This document shows positions 11,301-23,471 of a stretch of DNA of 64,000 nt, piece after piece. Every line of letters begins with the position of its first letter. Position 1 is the first letter of the stretch. Both the position numbers and the translations under genes were made by a program. The notes under the pieces were generated by a model that saw only the letters and a program-made list of their open reading frames with translations, was not told where the DNA came from and did no database searches. The stretch comes from Haemonchus contortus (lineage: Eukaryota > Nematoda > Chromadorea > Rhabditida > Trichostrongylidae): NCBI GenBank assembly GCA_000469685.2, contig LS997566.1, positions 20,175,045 to 20,239,044 on the forward strand. The letters run 5' to 3'.

Positions 11301-11775
11301 GTAGTTTACGATACTTCCGAGGTAACTAGTTTTTGACGTGTAACTGAAATGCTTGCCCATAATAGTGCAAAAAAGGCGAAGAAAACGCAAAAGTCAGAGT
11401 ATTTAGAGATGTGTGAGGCTCCAAAAAAGGAAATCAGGGATTGGACGAGAGTATGGCGGAAAAAATGCATGGAAGGGGTATTTGGACGAGCTCTCCAAAT
11501 GTGCTCACCATTGCGTATAACTGGCTCAAGTAGGTTGCCGGCGTGCAACATAAGCGTCACGGCATGAATGGTGCAGCCTCTACAGTCTCTACAAAGCCGT
11601 GAGAACTTGTCCGTTGTGGGTGTGGGCGTTAACACCGGCCAAGCCTGTTTCGGAACCCCTATAACGCCCTATTCAGGCCGTTTTCGACCCGACTGCGTCC
11701 CCTCTGCTATCCTCGGAGTCACAGCTTCATCCCATTAAAAAAAATTCGTAAACCATTTCTATCGTGAACAGAGGA
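11300..11775. mobile_element. decayed family A MITE
   Basis: Shares interior blocks with the 9.66-10.2 kb element (TATTTGGACGAG, AGGCCGTTTTCGACC) and ends in ACCATTTCTATCGTGAACAG, a decayed right terminus. The left terminus is not recognisable, so the start is approximate. Confidence 0.5.
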
Positions 11776-12090
11776 GAACCTGATGAACGTGAACGTGACT
11801 GCGAACCCTTCGAAGGAGATAGAAAGCAAATCTGATGATGAGTTATTCCAAGCTAAATTACACCTTTAAATTAAGCCAGAACATTTCATAGAGCTTTCTA
11901 TCGGTAGAGTTTGCAATTTGCTAATGTGCGAGCTTTGATCGGCTTCCTTGAACCATTTCTGTTAGACTTTTTTGTATTGCAAACATTTATAGGCTACAAA
12001 TCTCGCACGATTGTTTCGAAGAAGCTGTTTCTGCGGCAAAGGCTTATCAAAAAAGAAGAGAACATACACATGTATGAGAAAATCCCCAAT

Positions 12091-12130
12091 TAAGGGCACA
12101 AATCCCGATAATTTTGGGTTATCTAGTTTT
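12091..12130 (+). mobile_element. one-ended family A MITE remnant
   Basis: TTAAGGGCACAAATCCCGAT followed by AATTTTGGGTTATC is a diverged left terminus of the TTAA family. No right terminus was found. The block near 12,570 (TTGGACAGGACCTAAACC) resembles one in the 15.5 kb remnant. Confidence 0.45.
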
Positions 12131-13943
12131 GGGAGAGTTAAGGGAGTGATACTCCAGAGTAGTGCTAAGAAAATCGCTGTATTTGAAGAAATGTAGGGCC
12201 AAAAAATTGAGTAAAACTATTAACTTAGTTTGAAGATAAAAATCGTGGAAGAATTCATGAAAGAAATGAACTCTCTCAATAAACTCGGCTTTCTCACTCT
12301 GCTGAAGCCATGGAAATCAAAGGCGATACGAGCTAAACAGAAGTAACCGCATTGAAGGCAAGCGAGGCCTCTGGCTCAGCCTTTTATCTCCGCCCCATTC
12401 TTTTACACCCGCAACAGCCCCATATGATGGGGTACAGTCTTGAGCACAATCATTTCTTGGAGCTCACCGAACTCTTTTCTTAATAACAACGTCATACACT
12501 GAATGCCCAGCTGTCGGATAGCTTTCTGAGTAGTCACACAAGGTTGACGAGCAATAGACAAAACTTCGGCCTTGGACAGGACCTAAACCTGCACTTGATC
12601 TATCCGGGCATCGCGCTCTTACCTCCTACACTACCGAGACACCGCTCGCAAGCGTTTCGTCCATAACTAGTAAACTTTGGTGGATTTTGGACTGCGTAGT
12701 GCTGCAAAATGACAGCAGTTAACAAAACATTGAGCCAAAACAAGTTTCTTATTAGTATTTTCGCAAAGCTATCTCGAATTGGAACCATCTCTTCAAATTG
12801 TGAATTGGATTTTTGCTTAGTCCTGAACAGCGACCACATAGGTCACCGGAACTTCAGATGGGGCACTTCGAAGATATGGAAACCACTGGTCATTTCTAGA
12901 TGGATCGTTGGACAATTTCCTACCTTCGAAAGAGTTCAGGCGGAAAGGCCAATTTGTTCAGTGAGCAAACAACACAACATGAATGATTAACGATGAAGAA
13001 TTCTGCATTGAATTGTAAATTAATTTTGAATTGATTTGGGTAACAATGAAAGGCTCCACTGGTTTCAGAGGGAACTTCTTTTTTGCGCACTCTGCAAGCG
13101 AAGGAGCATGTCTTGCCACTGCTACTGCAATATTTTTCCTATGAAGAAGGTTAGGTTTGAAGTCACTCTAGGGAGAGACCTATTTATCTTGTGGGTACCA
13201 TGTAATTTGTAAATTGAAAGGAGGCCTTCCCCGGCAAGTGTTCTGGATCATCCCTGCACTACTTTCAGAAAAAGGCGTCCTTGGGAAAGGAGACATCATA
13301 TAACTCCTTCCTCTTCCTGCACCCAAAGGATGCCATTGAGAGCTATATTTTTTGGGGACATATATTTACTCTCTTTTTCATCGAAAGACTAATCGAGCAG
13401 TAAGTTCGTGAGCAGAGGCTCACATTTGTAGCTAGTGGTCTAGAAACAAAGAATTGCTTGCTTGCAATTTACACATCCACGAATCCGCCAGTCATATCTG
13501 CCATGGGTAAACTGAGGTCCGAGAACCTTTGCGTCTTCCGGAGGTGAATGATTTATTAGCAAACAATTGCAGATAAATAATAGGATCCCTTTATATCGGT
13601 TCTTTCTATGGAATGTCGTCATTGGAAAAATTCGAGAACAGGAAATGTAGCTTGGGGTGAATGGATTCATTGCCCTCCAAGGAGGCGGTTGTCGAGCTGG
13701 ATTCGAAATAGAAGAGAACAGATTTGTTGCAGAGAAGTTCTCGTGGGGGTACTGTAGTAGTTGAGGTCTGGCAAATGTATGAAATGCAACTTTTTAGAAA
13801 ATCGCAAAGTCACTGAAATGAGTTATCGCTGGTTGTCTCGAAACAAGGACATCTTCCAAAAAACCCGGATGGCATGCCAAGCCTGATATTCTTTGAAGCA
13901 ATTTGGAGGGAAAGAAGGGGGTGATTAACATAAGTGCTAGGAG
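12131..13943. other. no supported gene
   Basis: Several frames of 60-93 codons on both strands show no domains and no linked splice sites. Confidence 0.35.
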
Positions 13944-14306
13944 TTGGTGGCTAATAGGAACCCTGAACGATTTTTGCTATGCTATCGCATGGCTGGTTAT
14001 CCCGGATATACCTCTAACTACAGAGATGAACCTGTGTGTTTGGCCCACCCAGTTTGGCTGGTACTCAGACCCAGTAAGCCATGTAAAACTACCGCATCCA
14101 CTAAACGGTATATGGTATACAACCAGAACCAACATACACGCAATACAGGAGCATTTTTTTCGGTGAATCTTGAACAAATGGCACCCTTCAATTCTCATGG
14201 CCCGAGCCGAATAATTCATCATTCGCCCATGTTGTTAGCCTTGTTTCCCTTTCAGGATTACAAAACGAATGTGGACATTTGTAACGAAATGCATCGAGAA
14301 ACATAG
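13944..14306 (+). CDS. candidate coding segment, unrecognised
   Basis: One frame stays open for 120 codons. Its last part is preceded by a strong acceptor (GTTTCCCTTTCAG, ending 14,255) and reads DYKTNVDICNEMHRET then TAG, which fits a terminal exon. The earlier part contains MAGYPGYTSNYRDEP and a donor-like CCCA|GTAAGC near 14,072, but the phases do not join directly. Gene structure is uncertain and no family was recognised. Confidence 0.28.
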   Translation: MVANRNPERFLLCYRMAGYPGYTSNYRDEPVCLAHPVWLVLRPSKPCKTTASTKRYMVYNQNQHTRNTGAFFSVNLEQMAPFNSHGPSRIIHHSPMLLALFPFQDYKTNVDICNEMHRET

Positions 14307-15128
14307 TAGAAAGCATCAGTTAAAAACTCAACATGCTCTCCAAAAGACAGGAAGTGGAAAAAAATCATCTGCTCACTCAAGTGGAGCAAGACGATAACTA
14401 TGGCGGCGAAAAGGGGGGGGGGGGGGTGATGACAAATTCTGCAGGTACGACGGAGAGCTCTCGGGCTTTCAACGAAAACTTGTTCCGCCTCCAGTATTAA
14501 TCAACAGAGGGCTGTATAAACAATGTAAGCAGGTTCAATGGTTAGCAGTTTGATCCAAAATCTTAAAGCAGGATGAGTAAATCGTATTTTTTGGGTTATC
14601 ACATCGATAAGTTACTTATCTTTGCCGTTCATACGTAGAGCTTCTGCTCTTTCTCCAGAATGTTACTGGCATGTAAAACGAATTAGCAAACGAACACATT
14701 TCTAAAATGAGCATAAATGTTTTTCGTAGCGAAGATGGTGCCCAAAGAGACTGGCAGTCTATTTCGAAAGATTTTTGAGGACCGAGCTTCCCCAGACTAC
14801 CTACAGGTTCTTCTAGAAAGTCTGTTCGCGAGCCATAAACGCTCTTCGTCATAAGGAGACTGATTCAATAGAGAGCTTCAGACGAATAAGTCGCTCAGCC
14901 TTTCTCCTTATTTCCGTGGCGTAGACCACAAGCGGACCACAGAACGCTGCGGAACGCTATCGTAATGCTATGATAGCACTCCGCAATCGTAGCACTTGAT
15001 CGACTTCCTTGCCCAAGGCTTCATTTCGAGGCGTCGGGTGGGATGGAACATCATACATATATGTAACACCAGTGGTGGACTAGCTTTTTAGATCTGTGTC
15101 CATTCGCAATTCCATACAGCTACCGTAG
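14307..15128. other. no supported gene
   Basis: Contains a short G homopolymer near 14,415-14,426 and short open frames only. Confidence 0.4.
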
Positions 15129-15409
15129 GTAGAAATAAGTACAACCGAGAGATTTGAGCTTCCGGTGGATGAATACGGTAACTACAGAAGAGACGTGCCG
15201 CATTTTTTCTTGCGACAGTGGTTACAAACTCATCCATCTACTCTGATACTGGCCAAGAGAGGATCTCAAGTCGAAGTGGCCGTTCAGAATGAGACGTATA
15301 ATGCTAGACGTCTTTCCGGATGCTCACTGATCTCGAATCTACTTTCCTATATGCCGATTAATTCTCTGGATGGAATTATGAGAGTGATTGAAGGTGAGGA
15401 TCAAAATAT
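15129..15409 (+). CDS. candidate internal exon, unrecognised
   Basis: Open for 93 codons from an acceptor-like CTACCGTAG to an excellent donor AATAT|GTAAGTG at 15,410 (phase 2). The residue mix is protein-like: VEISTTERFELPVDEYGNY near the start, SQVEVAVQNETYNARRLSG in the middle, SLDGIMRVIEGEDQN at the end. No domain was recognised and no flanking exon could be linked; the acceptor is weak. Confidence 0.4.
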
Positions 15410-15477
15410 GTAAGTGAACACAAATACACAATACATTACATGGATACATTTTACTGTATCAAGTTCCTCAGCGGTGA

Positions 15478-15660
15478 CTTAAAGGCACAGTTCACGATAG
15501 AAATGGTTCCTGAGATTCCCCATAATATGACTCCCCCGCGTCCAAATTGGCGGTTAATGGAAAGAACCTGGACTTTGAACAGGACTTGAACCCGCGCTTG
15601 CGCTATATATCTGGGCGCCGTGCTGCTATCCCTTACCTTATGGTCATGATACCTTGTATG
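15478..15660 (+). mobile_element. one-ended family A MITE remnant
   Basis: Starts with a well-preserved left terminus CTTAAAGGCACAGTTCACGA followed by GAAATGGTTCCTGAGAT. It shares an interior block (GAACAGGACTTGAACC) with the 12.1 kb remnant. No right terminus was found. Confidence 0.5.
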
Positions 15661-17377
15661 TTGATTTTTTGACGCTTGGCGCTTTTGACAACATCCTTCC
15701 TACCTAAAATATGCAATCAGTTTGTTTGCATAATCGTGCACTCTATATTCGCAGTGGGGTGAAGGTGGATCTGGCCCGCCATCACGCAGGGGATCGAACC
15801 TCACATCGACGTTCGCTAAGGCCAATCAAGCCCTCCATCGCTACGGGACTTAGCCCAGGTGGTTGAAACCACTGACCTTCGCAATGGTCGATCGTGACTC
15901 ATTCTATAACCCATATACGCATTCAAACCGTGTCGAATGCGTAGCATATCCCAAAGACCGAATCGGTTGACACCAAAACTTTGATACTTTTTTATTCATT
16001 AAATACCGATGAGATTACCGAACAATATGAATACTGCGCAGCCTGGCCTTAAGGGTATGAATTGAGCAGAAAAATTGTTATCTACTATATCACTGTTGCG
16101 TCTTGCCTTTTCGTCGATGATCACCTTAGTCAGGAGTTCTTCGTGGTTTTAAAGTGGGGACGATCGTTCACAGTGGCTCCAGAATAGCCAACACCAACAT
16201 TGTCGGTAGTGGAATTGTGGACATCATTCAAAAATCATGACGCTATTCTGTTCTTTTTCAAACAAAAGCACGTGAAATCGATGAATATCTTGTTTGTACC
16301 ACGAGGCTAATACGGTCGCTGAAGGGTAATTTCTTTTTGCCGTCTAAAGATATGATGTAACGCATCACATCATACATAGTAGCGCATGATCTCATGCCTT
16401 TGTGACTCAAGTCTTTTATAACTATCGCTTGTCTGCTCTCAGTTGTGCGATATGTGGTTCAGGCAGATTCTGTTGAAAAAAAGGTTCCGTTCTTATTTAT
16501 GACCTGCCGCTGGCTACTTGAGTGATTTCGAGACGGTAACTAATTCAGTTTTCTTTCCAATTCGGTAAATAACTGTGAAGCAAAGGAGTCTGACAGATTC
16601 TTTTTTATCCTTTATTCCTGCTGTGAGTTTCTGTATTCAAACTATTCTTGTTAGAGTATCATATATGTTTGTAAAGCGTAAAAGCTAACCTGCTGTGTAC
16701 AATACCTACCCTAATTGCTCAAAAAATGCAAAAACGCGGATTCGCTTTTTTTCGTCTTTTCTTTATAAGGTTAGTTTTCACTTTTTTTTCCACATATAAT
16801 GTTGAATAGTTCAACTCAGCTAGACGAGCTTTATAAAATTGTCTACTGAAAAGCTAAAAAAGTAAAAATTCGAAGTCTTCGGTCCATCAAAGTTCATGGG
16901 GGCACGTAATTAGCAGCGACGCTCGCTATAATTATATACAGAAGGCACTCCCTCCTATTGTAAGTATTTATGGAGCTGTGGAGCAGCCATCATATTCCAA
17001 AACTGAACAAAAAGAGACCTTTGCTACACTTATGTTCTACTGATCATTTTGATACCCATTTTTTCCAAAACGGACAAGTTTGATCATGCACCAAACTTAA
17101 ACGGGAGCGGCTTTTCAAAGTGAAAAAAAGCAAATATGAATTAATCCCTAGTGTCAGTGAACGATGTGCCCATAATTTACAAATAACTCTTTTCTGTAGT
17201 TTGCAAATTGTATGCCTGGGTTTAAAAAGAAAAGCTATCTCCTCCTCCAAATCTTGGTTTGCGGCATATTTCGACCAAGATCGTACGTTTTTTTGCCTTT
17301 TTGAGTTAGATTTCCGAGATTCAGGGGGAAGCTACTCCTTTCTTCGAAAGTATTCGTACTGATCTGTTTGTGAACAA
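15661..17377. other. no supported gene
   Basis: AT-rich with only short open frames (80 codons at 17,120-17,362). No structure recognised. Confidence 0.4.
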
Positions 17378-17402
17378 TCCTTACTATATATAAAGCGCTC
17401 GC

Positions 17403-17437
<35 letters not shown>

Positions 17438-18517
17438 ACGAAATTCGATACTACCTGAAGGAACACCTGGAGGGTCAAGTTTGGAATGGGTTGAGCATAG
17501 GGCAAGACCAACAGAGCACACGTGAGCTCAGCGGAGCTCAGCCCCCAAGGGGCGGGGCATGCGCCGGAATTGGGCGGGGTCATGGGCTAATTCTTCTCAT
17601 TCGGTATCTCAACAACTAAAACAAAGGAAACTCACCGGCTGTGGGCGGAACGTTCTCGCAGTGGGCGGTACTTTCTACAGAGATGCATAACTCGATTCAA
17701 CGAAGGCATCGAGGTCGAGGCCAGGAAAAAAAGAGTGAGCAAGGCCTTATGCGTGCTGGGCATGCATAAGCTAAGCGAAGCCCGCCCACGATGGGCGGGG
17801 CGTGCGTTAAGGTGAAAGCTACTTTTTAAAAATGAGTGTTACTTTGTTTGGAAACGTTCTAGAATGCGGCAAAAAGGTATGTAGGTGTAAAAGAACAAAT
17901 GTGGTCAAATACCAGAAGTGGGCGGGGTTTAGATCAAAAATTTATAACTCTATTCAGAAACGTTCTGGGATGCGGCAAAAAGGAATTTAGGTGTAAAAGA
18001 ACAATTGTGGTCAAATCCCAGAAGTGAGCGCGGTTGGCACTAAAGTGGGCTGAGTTGGCACTAATGTGGGCGTGGCTTAAATCAAAAATTCATAACTCTA
18101 TTCAGAAACGTTCTAGGATGCGGCAAAAAGGCATTAAAGTGTAAAAGAACAAATGTGGTCAAATCCCAGAACTGGGCGGGATTGGTGCTGAAGTGGGCGG
18201 GGGCTTCGATCAAAAATTTATAACTCTGTTCAGAAAGGTTCTGGGATGCGGCAAAAACGCATTAAGGTGTAAAAGAACAAATGTGGTCAGATTCTAGAAC
18301 TGGGCGGGATTGGTACTGAAGTGGGCGGGGGCTTACATCAAAATTATCAAGACTTTTCAAGTGCGTTTTAAAACGCAGAAAAGTGTCTGGAGGTGGTATA
18401 AGTAACGTGGTTCCAAGTCTGAAGTGGGTGGGGTTTGCAAAGAGGGTGGAGGGCTGAGATCGAGAATCTATACATCTGTCCTTCACACTAACCCTGACTA
18501 CATAGGTGTACAACTAG
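17378..18517 (+). mobile_element. Helitron-like non-autonomous element with internal tandem array
   Basis: Begins TCCTTACTATATATAAAGCG directly after an A, a 5' end typical of nematode Helitrons, and is followed by a (GTCT)n microsatellite at about 17,404-17,437. The interior is a tandem array. A possible 3' end is a small hairpin TACA-TAGG-TGTA followed by CTAG at 18,514-18,517. The 5' portion is shared with the element at 61,061. No Rep/helicase gene is present. The 3' border is tentative. Confidence 0.55.
17820..18360 (+). repeat. tandem array of about 120-bp units
   Basis: About four to five diverged units, each containing TTATAACTCTATTCAGAAAC, GTTCTGGGATGCGGCAAAAA, GTGTAAAAGAACAAATGTGG and GAAGTGGGCGGGG. 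The units differ by substitutions and small indels. The array lies inside the Helitron-like element. Confidence 0.8.
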
Positions 18518-19140
18518 GAAATAGCACTAAACTCTTTCAAAAATTAGGCTGAAAATTTTCTAAAACTTAGTATCCATGGTTCCACACACAGTAGTCCCTT
18601 CTTCCAAAGAGCAAATGCGTTTAAATGTGAATGTAAAGACGTGTAAATCCCTACAACTTCCCAGAAGTGCTTTCCTTTCAGAGTTAGTGTTCATCGGCAC
18701 ACACAACCCAAACTACACAGGGTTTCTGCGACTACATGGACTGCAGCGGTATTTGATTTGGATACATCGGAGTACTCTCCATGGCCCCACACAGCCCCAT
18801 TTCACATCCCAAAAAAATGATGGTCGCTACGGAAGTGTCCTGGAAGAGGCTCAGATGATAAAGGTCTATAATGAAAATCAGAAGCTGATGTGGCCCCTCT
18901 TGGCTAGAGCCCCTAGCGCGCGCAATAGCGTGCGTGGCCGCCTGGTCACGTATATGTGGAATAGATAGTTGTCTGGATCTTCGGATTTCATGGATAAATT
19001 TCGAACTCACACCAAAGCACAAGAGAATGAATCACATTTTTTTTCATATAAAGTTAACATCTGAAAACCTACACTGTTAAATCTCATTTCTTAAAAGCTA
19101 CTTAGTGATATGAAAATTACTAAAAGAATTGAAAAGAGCG
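18518..19140. other. no supported gene
   Basis: A 130-codon plus-strand frame (18,576-18,968) has no recognisable domain or splice context; I treat it as unsupported. Confidence 0.35.
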
Positions 19141-19197
19141 ATGAATCGCCGAGAGGTGAGCGGTTGTCTACAAAATGAAGAGTAATGTTAGGTTGTA

Positions 19198-19669
19198 TTA
19201 AAGGCACTGTTCACGAACAAAAATGGTTTCGGAGATCTGCACATGGTTTGAATTCGACGCCTCCTCTGATACCATTTGTGCAGGAATGAGGTCGGAAAAC
19301 GGTCTGGATAGGGCACAATAAGGGCAGGAACATTGGGGGACGGGAGGCCTCCGCCCCTCGCTAGGCTGACTACGAAATCTAATTGCCGTTCATCACTTTC
19401 GCATTGGGCGAAGTTGTCTGCTTTTGTGTGTTGTCTGCTATTGCAGACATTGCGTCGCCTAACTGCACTCGCCCGAACACTCCCTCAACCGCCGTTCTTC
19501 CAATGTGAAACTCGTCCAAGCCCCCTTTCCAGCTCTTTTTTGACCCTTTCTATTTCTTTTTGTTCATCGTTTTTTCGCTTTTTTCGTTGTTATCGCTTTA
19601 TTATAGAGTAGTTCTATGAATTCCCGTCAAAATAGGGCACCCTGAATTTATCGTAAACGGTGCCTTTAA
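19198..19669. mobile_element. TTAA-flanked MITE inserted in one palindrome arm
   Basis: Left TTAAAGGCACTGTTCACGA, right complement of TTAAAGGCACCGTTTACGAT, 472 bp. The mirrored arm (about 24,396-24,416) lacks it and keeps an uninterrupted site (GTATTA GG ATAAAA when read in left-arm orientation). This gives a paralogous empty site: the insertion targeted TTA(A) and happened after the palindrome formed. Confidence 0.88.
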
Positions 19670-20844
19670 GATAAAATGTCTAGACACATTGTACATCTCC
19701 TAACCTACAAACAGCTTTTTCAAAAGCTCATTTTTCCAGATAGATGAGCTTCATTTTTCCTGCACAGTGGAGACGATTTTTTGAGAATTCAGCATTGATC
19801 TCATCAATTTATTGAATCCACTCTGCTGCGTAACCTCTTCGTGACACCAAACCCCTTCTTCTGGCGAATTCTCATAACAGTGATGGTGCTCCACTAGCCA
19901 TTACGTCTCTTCTGCACCTATATCTGACTACATTCAGTCGCGTTCTAGAATGCACCCCGCTTTTGAATTCCACTCAGGATCGTTCGATAGTAGCCTTCGA
20001 ATGAAGTGCGTTGGTAGCCCGACACAAGTACTAAGTGACCTTTCAAAATTCCTTCAGAGAGAACAAAAATAGAGGCTTCCTACGACTTCACATTTTTATT
20101 AAGGAACAATTTTGGCCACCATTTTCTAAATAAGGCTAGAAGATTCTTTTGTATTTACAGGTGACTGGAGGTTCAGTTTTTGCTGAGGAACACCCAATTA
20201 GAGATGAGATGAGAGATGTGGTGTAGTAGCAGGTTCCGCACAATTGAACATGCATGGTTCGGGGAATGAATTCGAACCAACGTTCACCTGGCCAATCGAG
20301 CGATTCCTTCCTACAGGGTCGGTCGATTGGTATCCGATTCGTCCGCGAAAATGAAAGTAAACACTTGTAAGGCAGTTTTAACCGCAATTCCTTGTATATG
20401 GCGCCATCGTATTCCGAATACCACTACGCAGATTTTGAATGGAAGTGAAATGCGGGTGGTACATCCCAAAACGAGATCAGTTCTAAAGACTCCATCTTCA
20501 TTCTATTCCTTGGAGAATGATTCAGTGCGAGCGGGAAGCTTTCCTTTTATAAACCGTCAAAGCAAACCCTTCACATGGAGGAAAGCGAACCTTTTCATCC
20601 TTGAAAGAACAGCAGGAATGGAGAAATTGAGAAGCATGGTGTCGTGTCGTGAATTATTTTACTGAATTTAACCCTACCGTGATACCAGGGTTTTACACCA
20701 TATTTTTCTATTTTACATTACATTTTATTTTTTTTACGCCAATACATCAGCCATGTTCCACTGTCCTTTCACTCGTTCTAGGACAGCAGTAGTTGATCAA
20801 GGAAGGTCAATAGATAGATTCATGAAAATTTATTGCCGTCGTTG

Positions 20845-21976
20845 TTATGGTGCAATACAGAGCGCTTCTTCTACACTGCAAACGCAGTTGGCGCATTTGC
20901 AGTCCTCGTTAGATGTGCACGGTTTACCAACCTCGTAAATTAGAGAACCAAGATAGTTTCCTCTGAAAAACGGATGTCAAATGGTAAGATGGTGGACCTT
21001 CTTTACTGGAAGGCTATACTCACGCTGGCGCGTATTCGCATCCTACAAGAGTCATGCGTTCACACCACCTCACCGCACAGCCAATCTTCTTGCTCGCCTG
21101 CCAGACGACCTCAAACGATGAAACTGTCTTTCCAGTAGACAAAACTGAGTAACGATTCACCTGAGTGTAGTGTCCAACGCCGTTATTGAAAACCTCCATT
21201 GTAAGCTTCCTCTCTTAAGGTACGCCATGATGTCTAATTCGCTGAACCATGCATATACACTCTGGAATTAAAAGTATCTTTTTTGAAAAGCGTTAGAATT
21301 TAGTTTTCTTACTCCTGCTGCGGCGTGCGTCTTGTTAATGTTAATCTCCCCTGACATCCACAAGTTTTGTCCCCAATAGTTCCTGTCCTTATAGGAATTA
21401 TGTGCAAATTTGCATTCTTTGGCGTAGTCCATCATGTTCTTTTCAATGGCGCAATCGTAGGTCTGCAACAGATTGTTACTCAGGAAACGGTCACATTACA
21501 CAATGGTTCAGGGTTCTGCAAAATTTCTATACGCATTGCACTACAGTTGTGAAGTAGCAGTAAGCCGAGTGTTCACACCATTTTCAGCATCCTAGCTGCC
21601 ATCGGGGCGTACCCTCCTGACTTGTTCTTTGCTTTTCCTTGAGCAACGAGGGTCCTTAACCATTTCTGGTAATCACATTAACCAAATGCTGCCTTGTTGT
21701 TTCACTGGGAAAACCGACCGATACTCGTTGTGTTTGTCCAAAAAGGTTTTTCTCACTTCATCCGACATTCCTTCCGCGTCCGAGCACATGGCTGAAAATT
21801 CTTGGCATTAACAGATTCTACAAGAAACACTAACGGCGTGTTGATGATTACTCACATGCTCGTGCAGATGTGGTAAGAAGAGCCTAAAAACATTCATCGA
21901 GTAATTCATTTGAAACGATTAAAGATGGCGTCAAATCTTTACTTACCAATAGGGCTAATTTTATAAGTGAAAACAT
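20845..21976 (-). pseudogene. CAP/SCP-TAPS (ASP-like) pseudogene, palindrome P1 left arm
   Basis: Mirror of the eight-exon CAP gene. The minus-strand start ATG is at 21,976 (MFSLIKLALL, signal peptide) and the stop at 20,845. Exon 2 is intact here (CGA, not TGA). Exon 6 lacks one base relative to the P2 genes, between GAATTAGA and CATCATGG, which shifts the frame before the CAP1 motif region. The upstream core promoter segment of about 127 bp, present in the other three copies, is deleted (junction GAAT|TTGG near 22,074). Products in this family are secreted worm proteins; this copy should not make a full one. Confidence 0.85.
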
Positions 21977-22339
21977 AATTTGCAGTGAGAGCGGATGCTT
22001 GGAACTGGAAGCTGGAACTCCTTTTATATGAAAGCTAGACAAAAATGTCCAGCTGAACAGACATAATTGAATTTGGTTAAGAGTACAATGGCTCCTAATT
22101 AATAGTTCTACTATTCTACTAGATACTAGTTCTATTCAGTAATCGATACAGGTTTCATTTTTGTACTAATTTCATTGTTTGTTCGGAAAGCTTATACTTT
22201 GGAAAGCAGATCGACACGTCAGAACCATACATTCATTACCGGGATTCAATTGTGTCTGTTCAGCTGGACATTTTTGTCTAGCTTTCATAAAAAAGGAGTT
22301 CCAGCTTCCAGTTCCAAGCATCCGCTCTCACTGCAAATT

Positions 22340-23471
22340 ATGTTTTCACTTATAAAATTAGCCCTATTGGTAAGTAAAGATTTGACGCCATCTTTAATCG
22401 TTTCAAATGAATTACTCGATGAATGTTTTTAGGCACTTCTTACCACATCTGCATGAGCATGTGAGTAATCATCAACACGCCGTTAGTGTTTCTTGTAGAA
22501 TCTGTTAATGCCAAGAATTTTCAGCCATGTGCTCGGACGCGGAAGGAATGTCGGATGAAGTGAGAAAAACCTTTTTGGACAAACACAACGAGTATCGGTC
22601 GGTTTTCCCAGTGAAACAACAAGGCAGCATTTGGTTAATGTGATTACCAGAAATGGTTAAGGACCCTCGTTGCTCAAGGAAAAGCAAAGAACAAGTCAGG
22701 AGGGTACGCCCCGATGGCAGCTAGGATGCTGAAAATGGTGTGAACACTCGGCTTACTGCTACTTCACAACTGTAGTGCAATGCGTATAGAAATTTTGCAG
22801 AACCCTGAACCATTGTGTAATGTGACCGTTTCCTGAGTAACAATCTGTTGCAGACCTACGATTGCGCCATTGAAAAGAACATGATGGACTACGCCAAAGA
22901 ATGCAAATTTGCACATAATTCCTATAAGGACAGGAACTACTGGGGACAAAACTTGTGGATGTCAGGGGGGATCAACATTAACAAGACGCACGCCGCAGCA
23001 GGAGTAAGAAAACTAAATTCTAACGCTTTTCAAAAAAGATACTTTTGATTCCAGAGTGTATATGCATGGTTCAGCGAATTAGACATCATGGCGTACCTTA
23101 AGAGAAGAAGCTTACAATGGAGGTTTTCAATAACGGCGTTGGACACTACACTCAGGTGAATCGTTACTCAGTTTTGTCTACTGGAAAGACAGTTTCATCG
23201 TTTGAGGTCGTCTGGCAGGCGAGCAAGAAGATTGGCTGTGCGGTGAGGTGGTGTGAACGCATGACTCTTGTAGGATGCGAATACGCGCCAGCGTGAGTAT
23301 AGCCTTCCAGTAAAGAAGGTCCACCATCTTACCATTTGACATCCGTTTTTCAGAGGAAACTATCTTGGTTCTCTAATTTACGAGGTTGGTAAACCGTGCA
23401 CATCTAACGAGGACTGCAAATGCGCCAACTGCGTTTGCAGTGTAGAAGAAGCGCTCTGTATTGCACCATAA
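22340..23471 (+). pseudogene. CAP/SCP-TAPS (ASP-like) pseudogene, palindrome P1 right arm
   Basis: Exons: 22,340-22,369; 22,433-22,460; 22,525-22,601; 22,651-22,737; 22,854-23,003; 23,055-23,155; 23,207-23,292; 23,354-23,471. A TGA stop in exon 2 (22,454-22,456) replaces the CGA found in the other copies, and exon 6 has the same one-base deletion as the left arm. The CAP features remain readable: TYDCAIEKNMMDYAKEC, FAHNSYKDR, GQNLW, VVWQASKKIGCAV and the tail GKPCTSNEDCKCANCVC. AATAAA lies at 23,482. Splice sites are preserved, so decay is recent. Confidence 0.87.

Noticed and set aside
17404..17437. CRISPR-like repeat array
   Set aside because: It is a simple (GTCT)n microsatellite without spacers; the genome is eukaryotic.
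18576..18968. 130-codon plus-strand frame
   Set aside because: No domain, no splice or start context, and an equally long antisense frame; consistent with chance.
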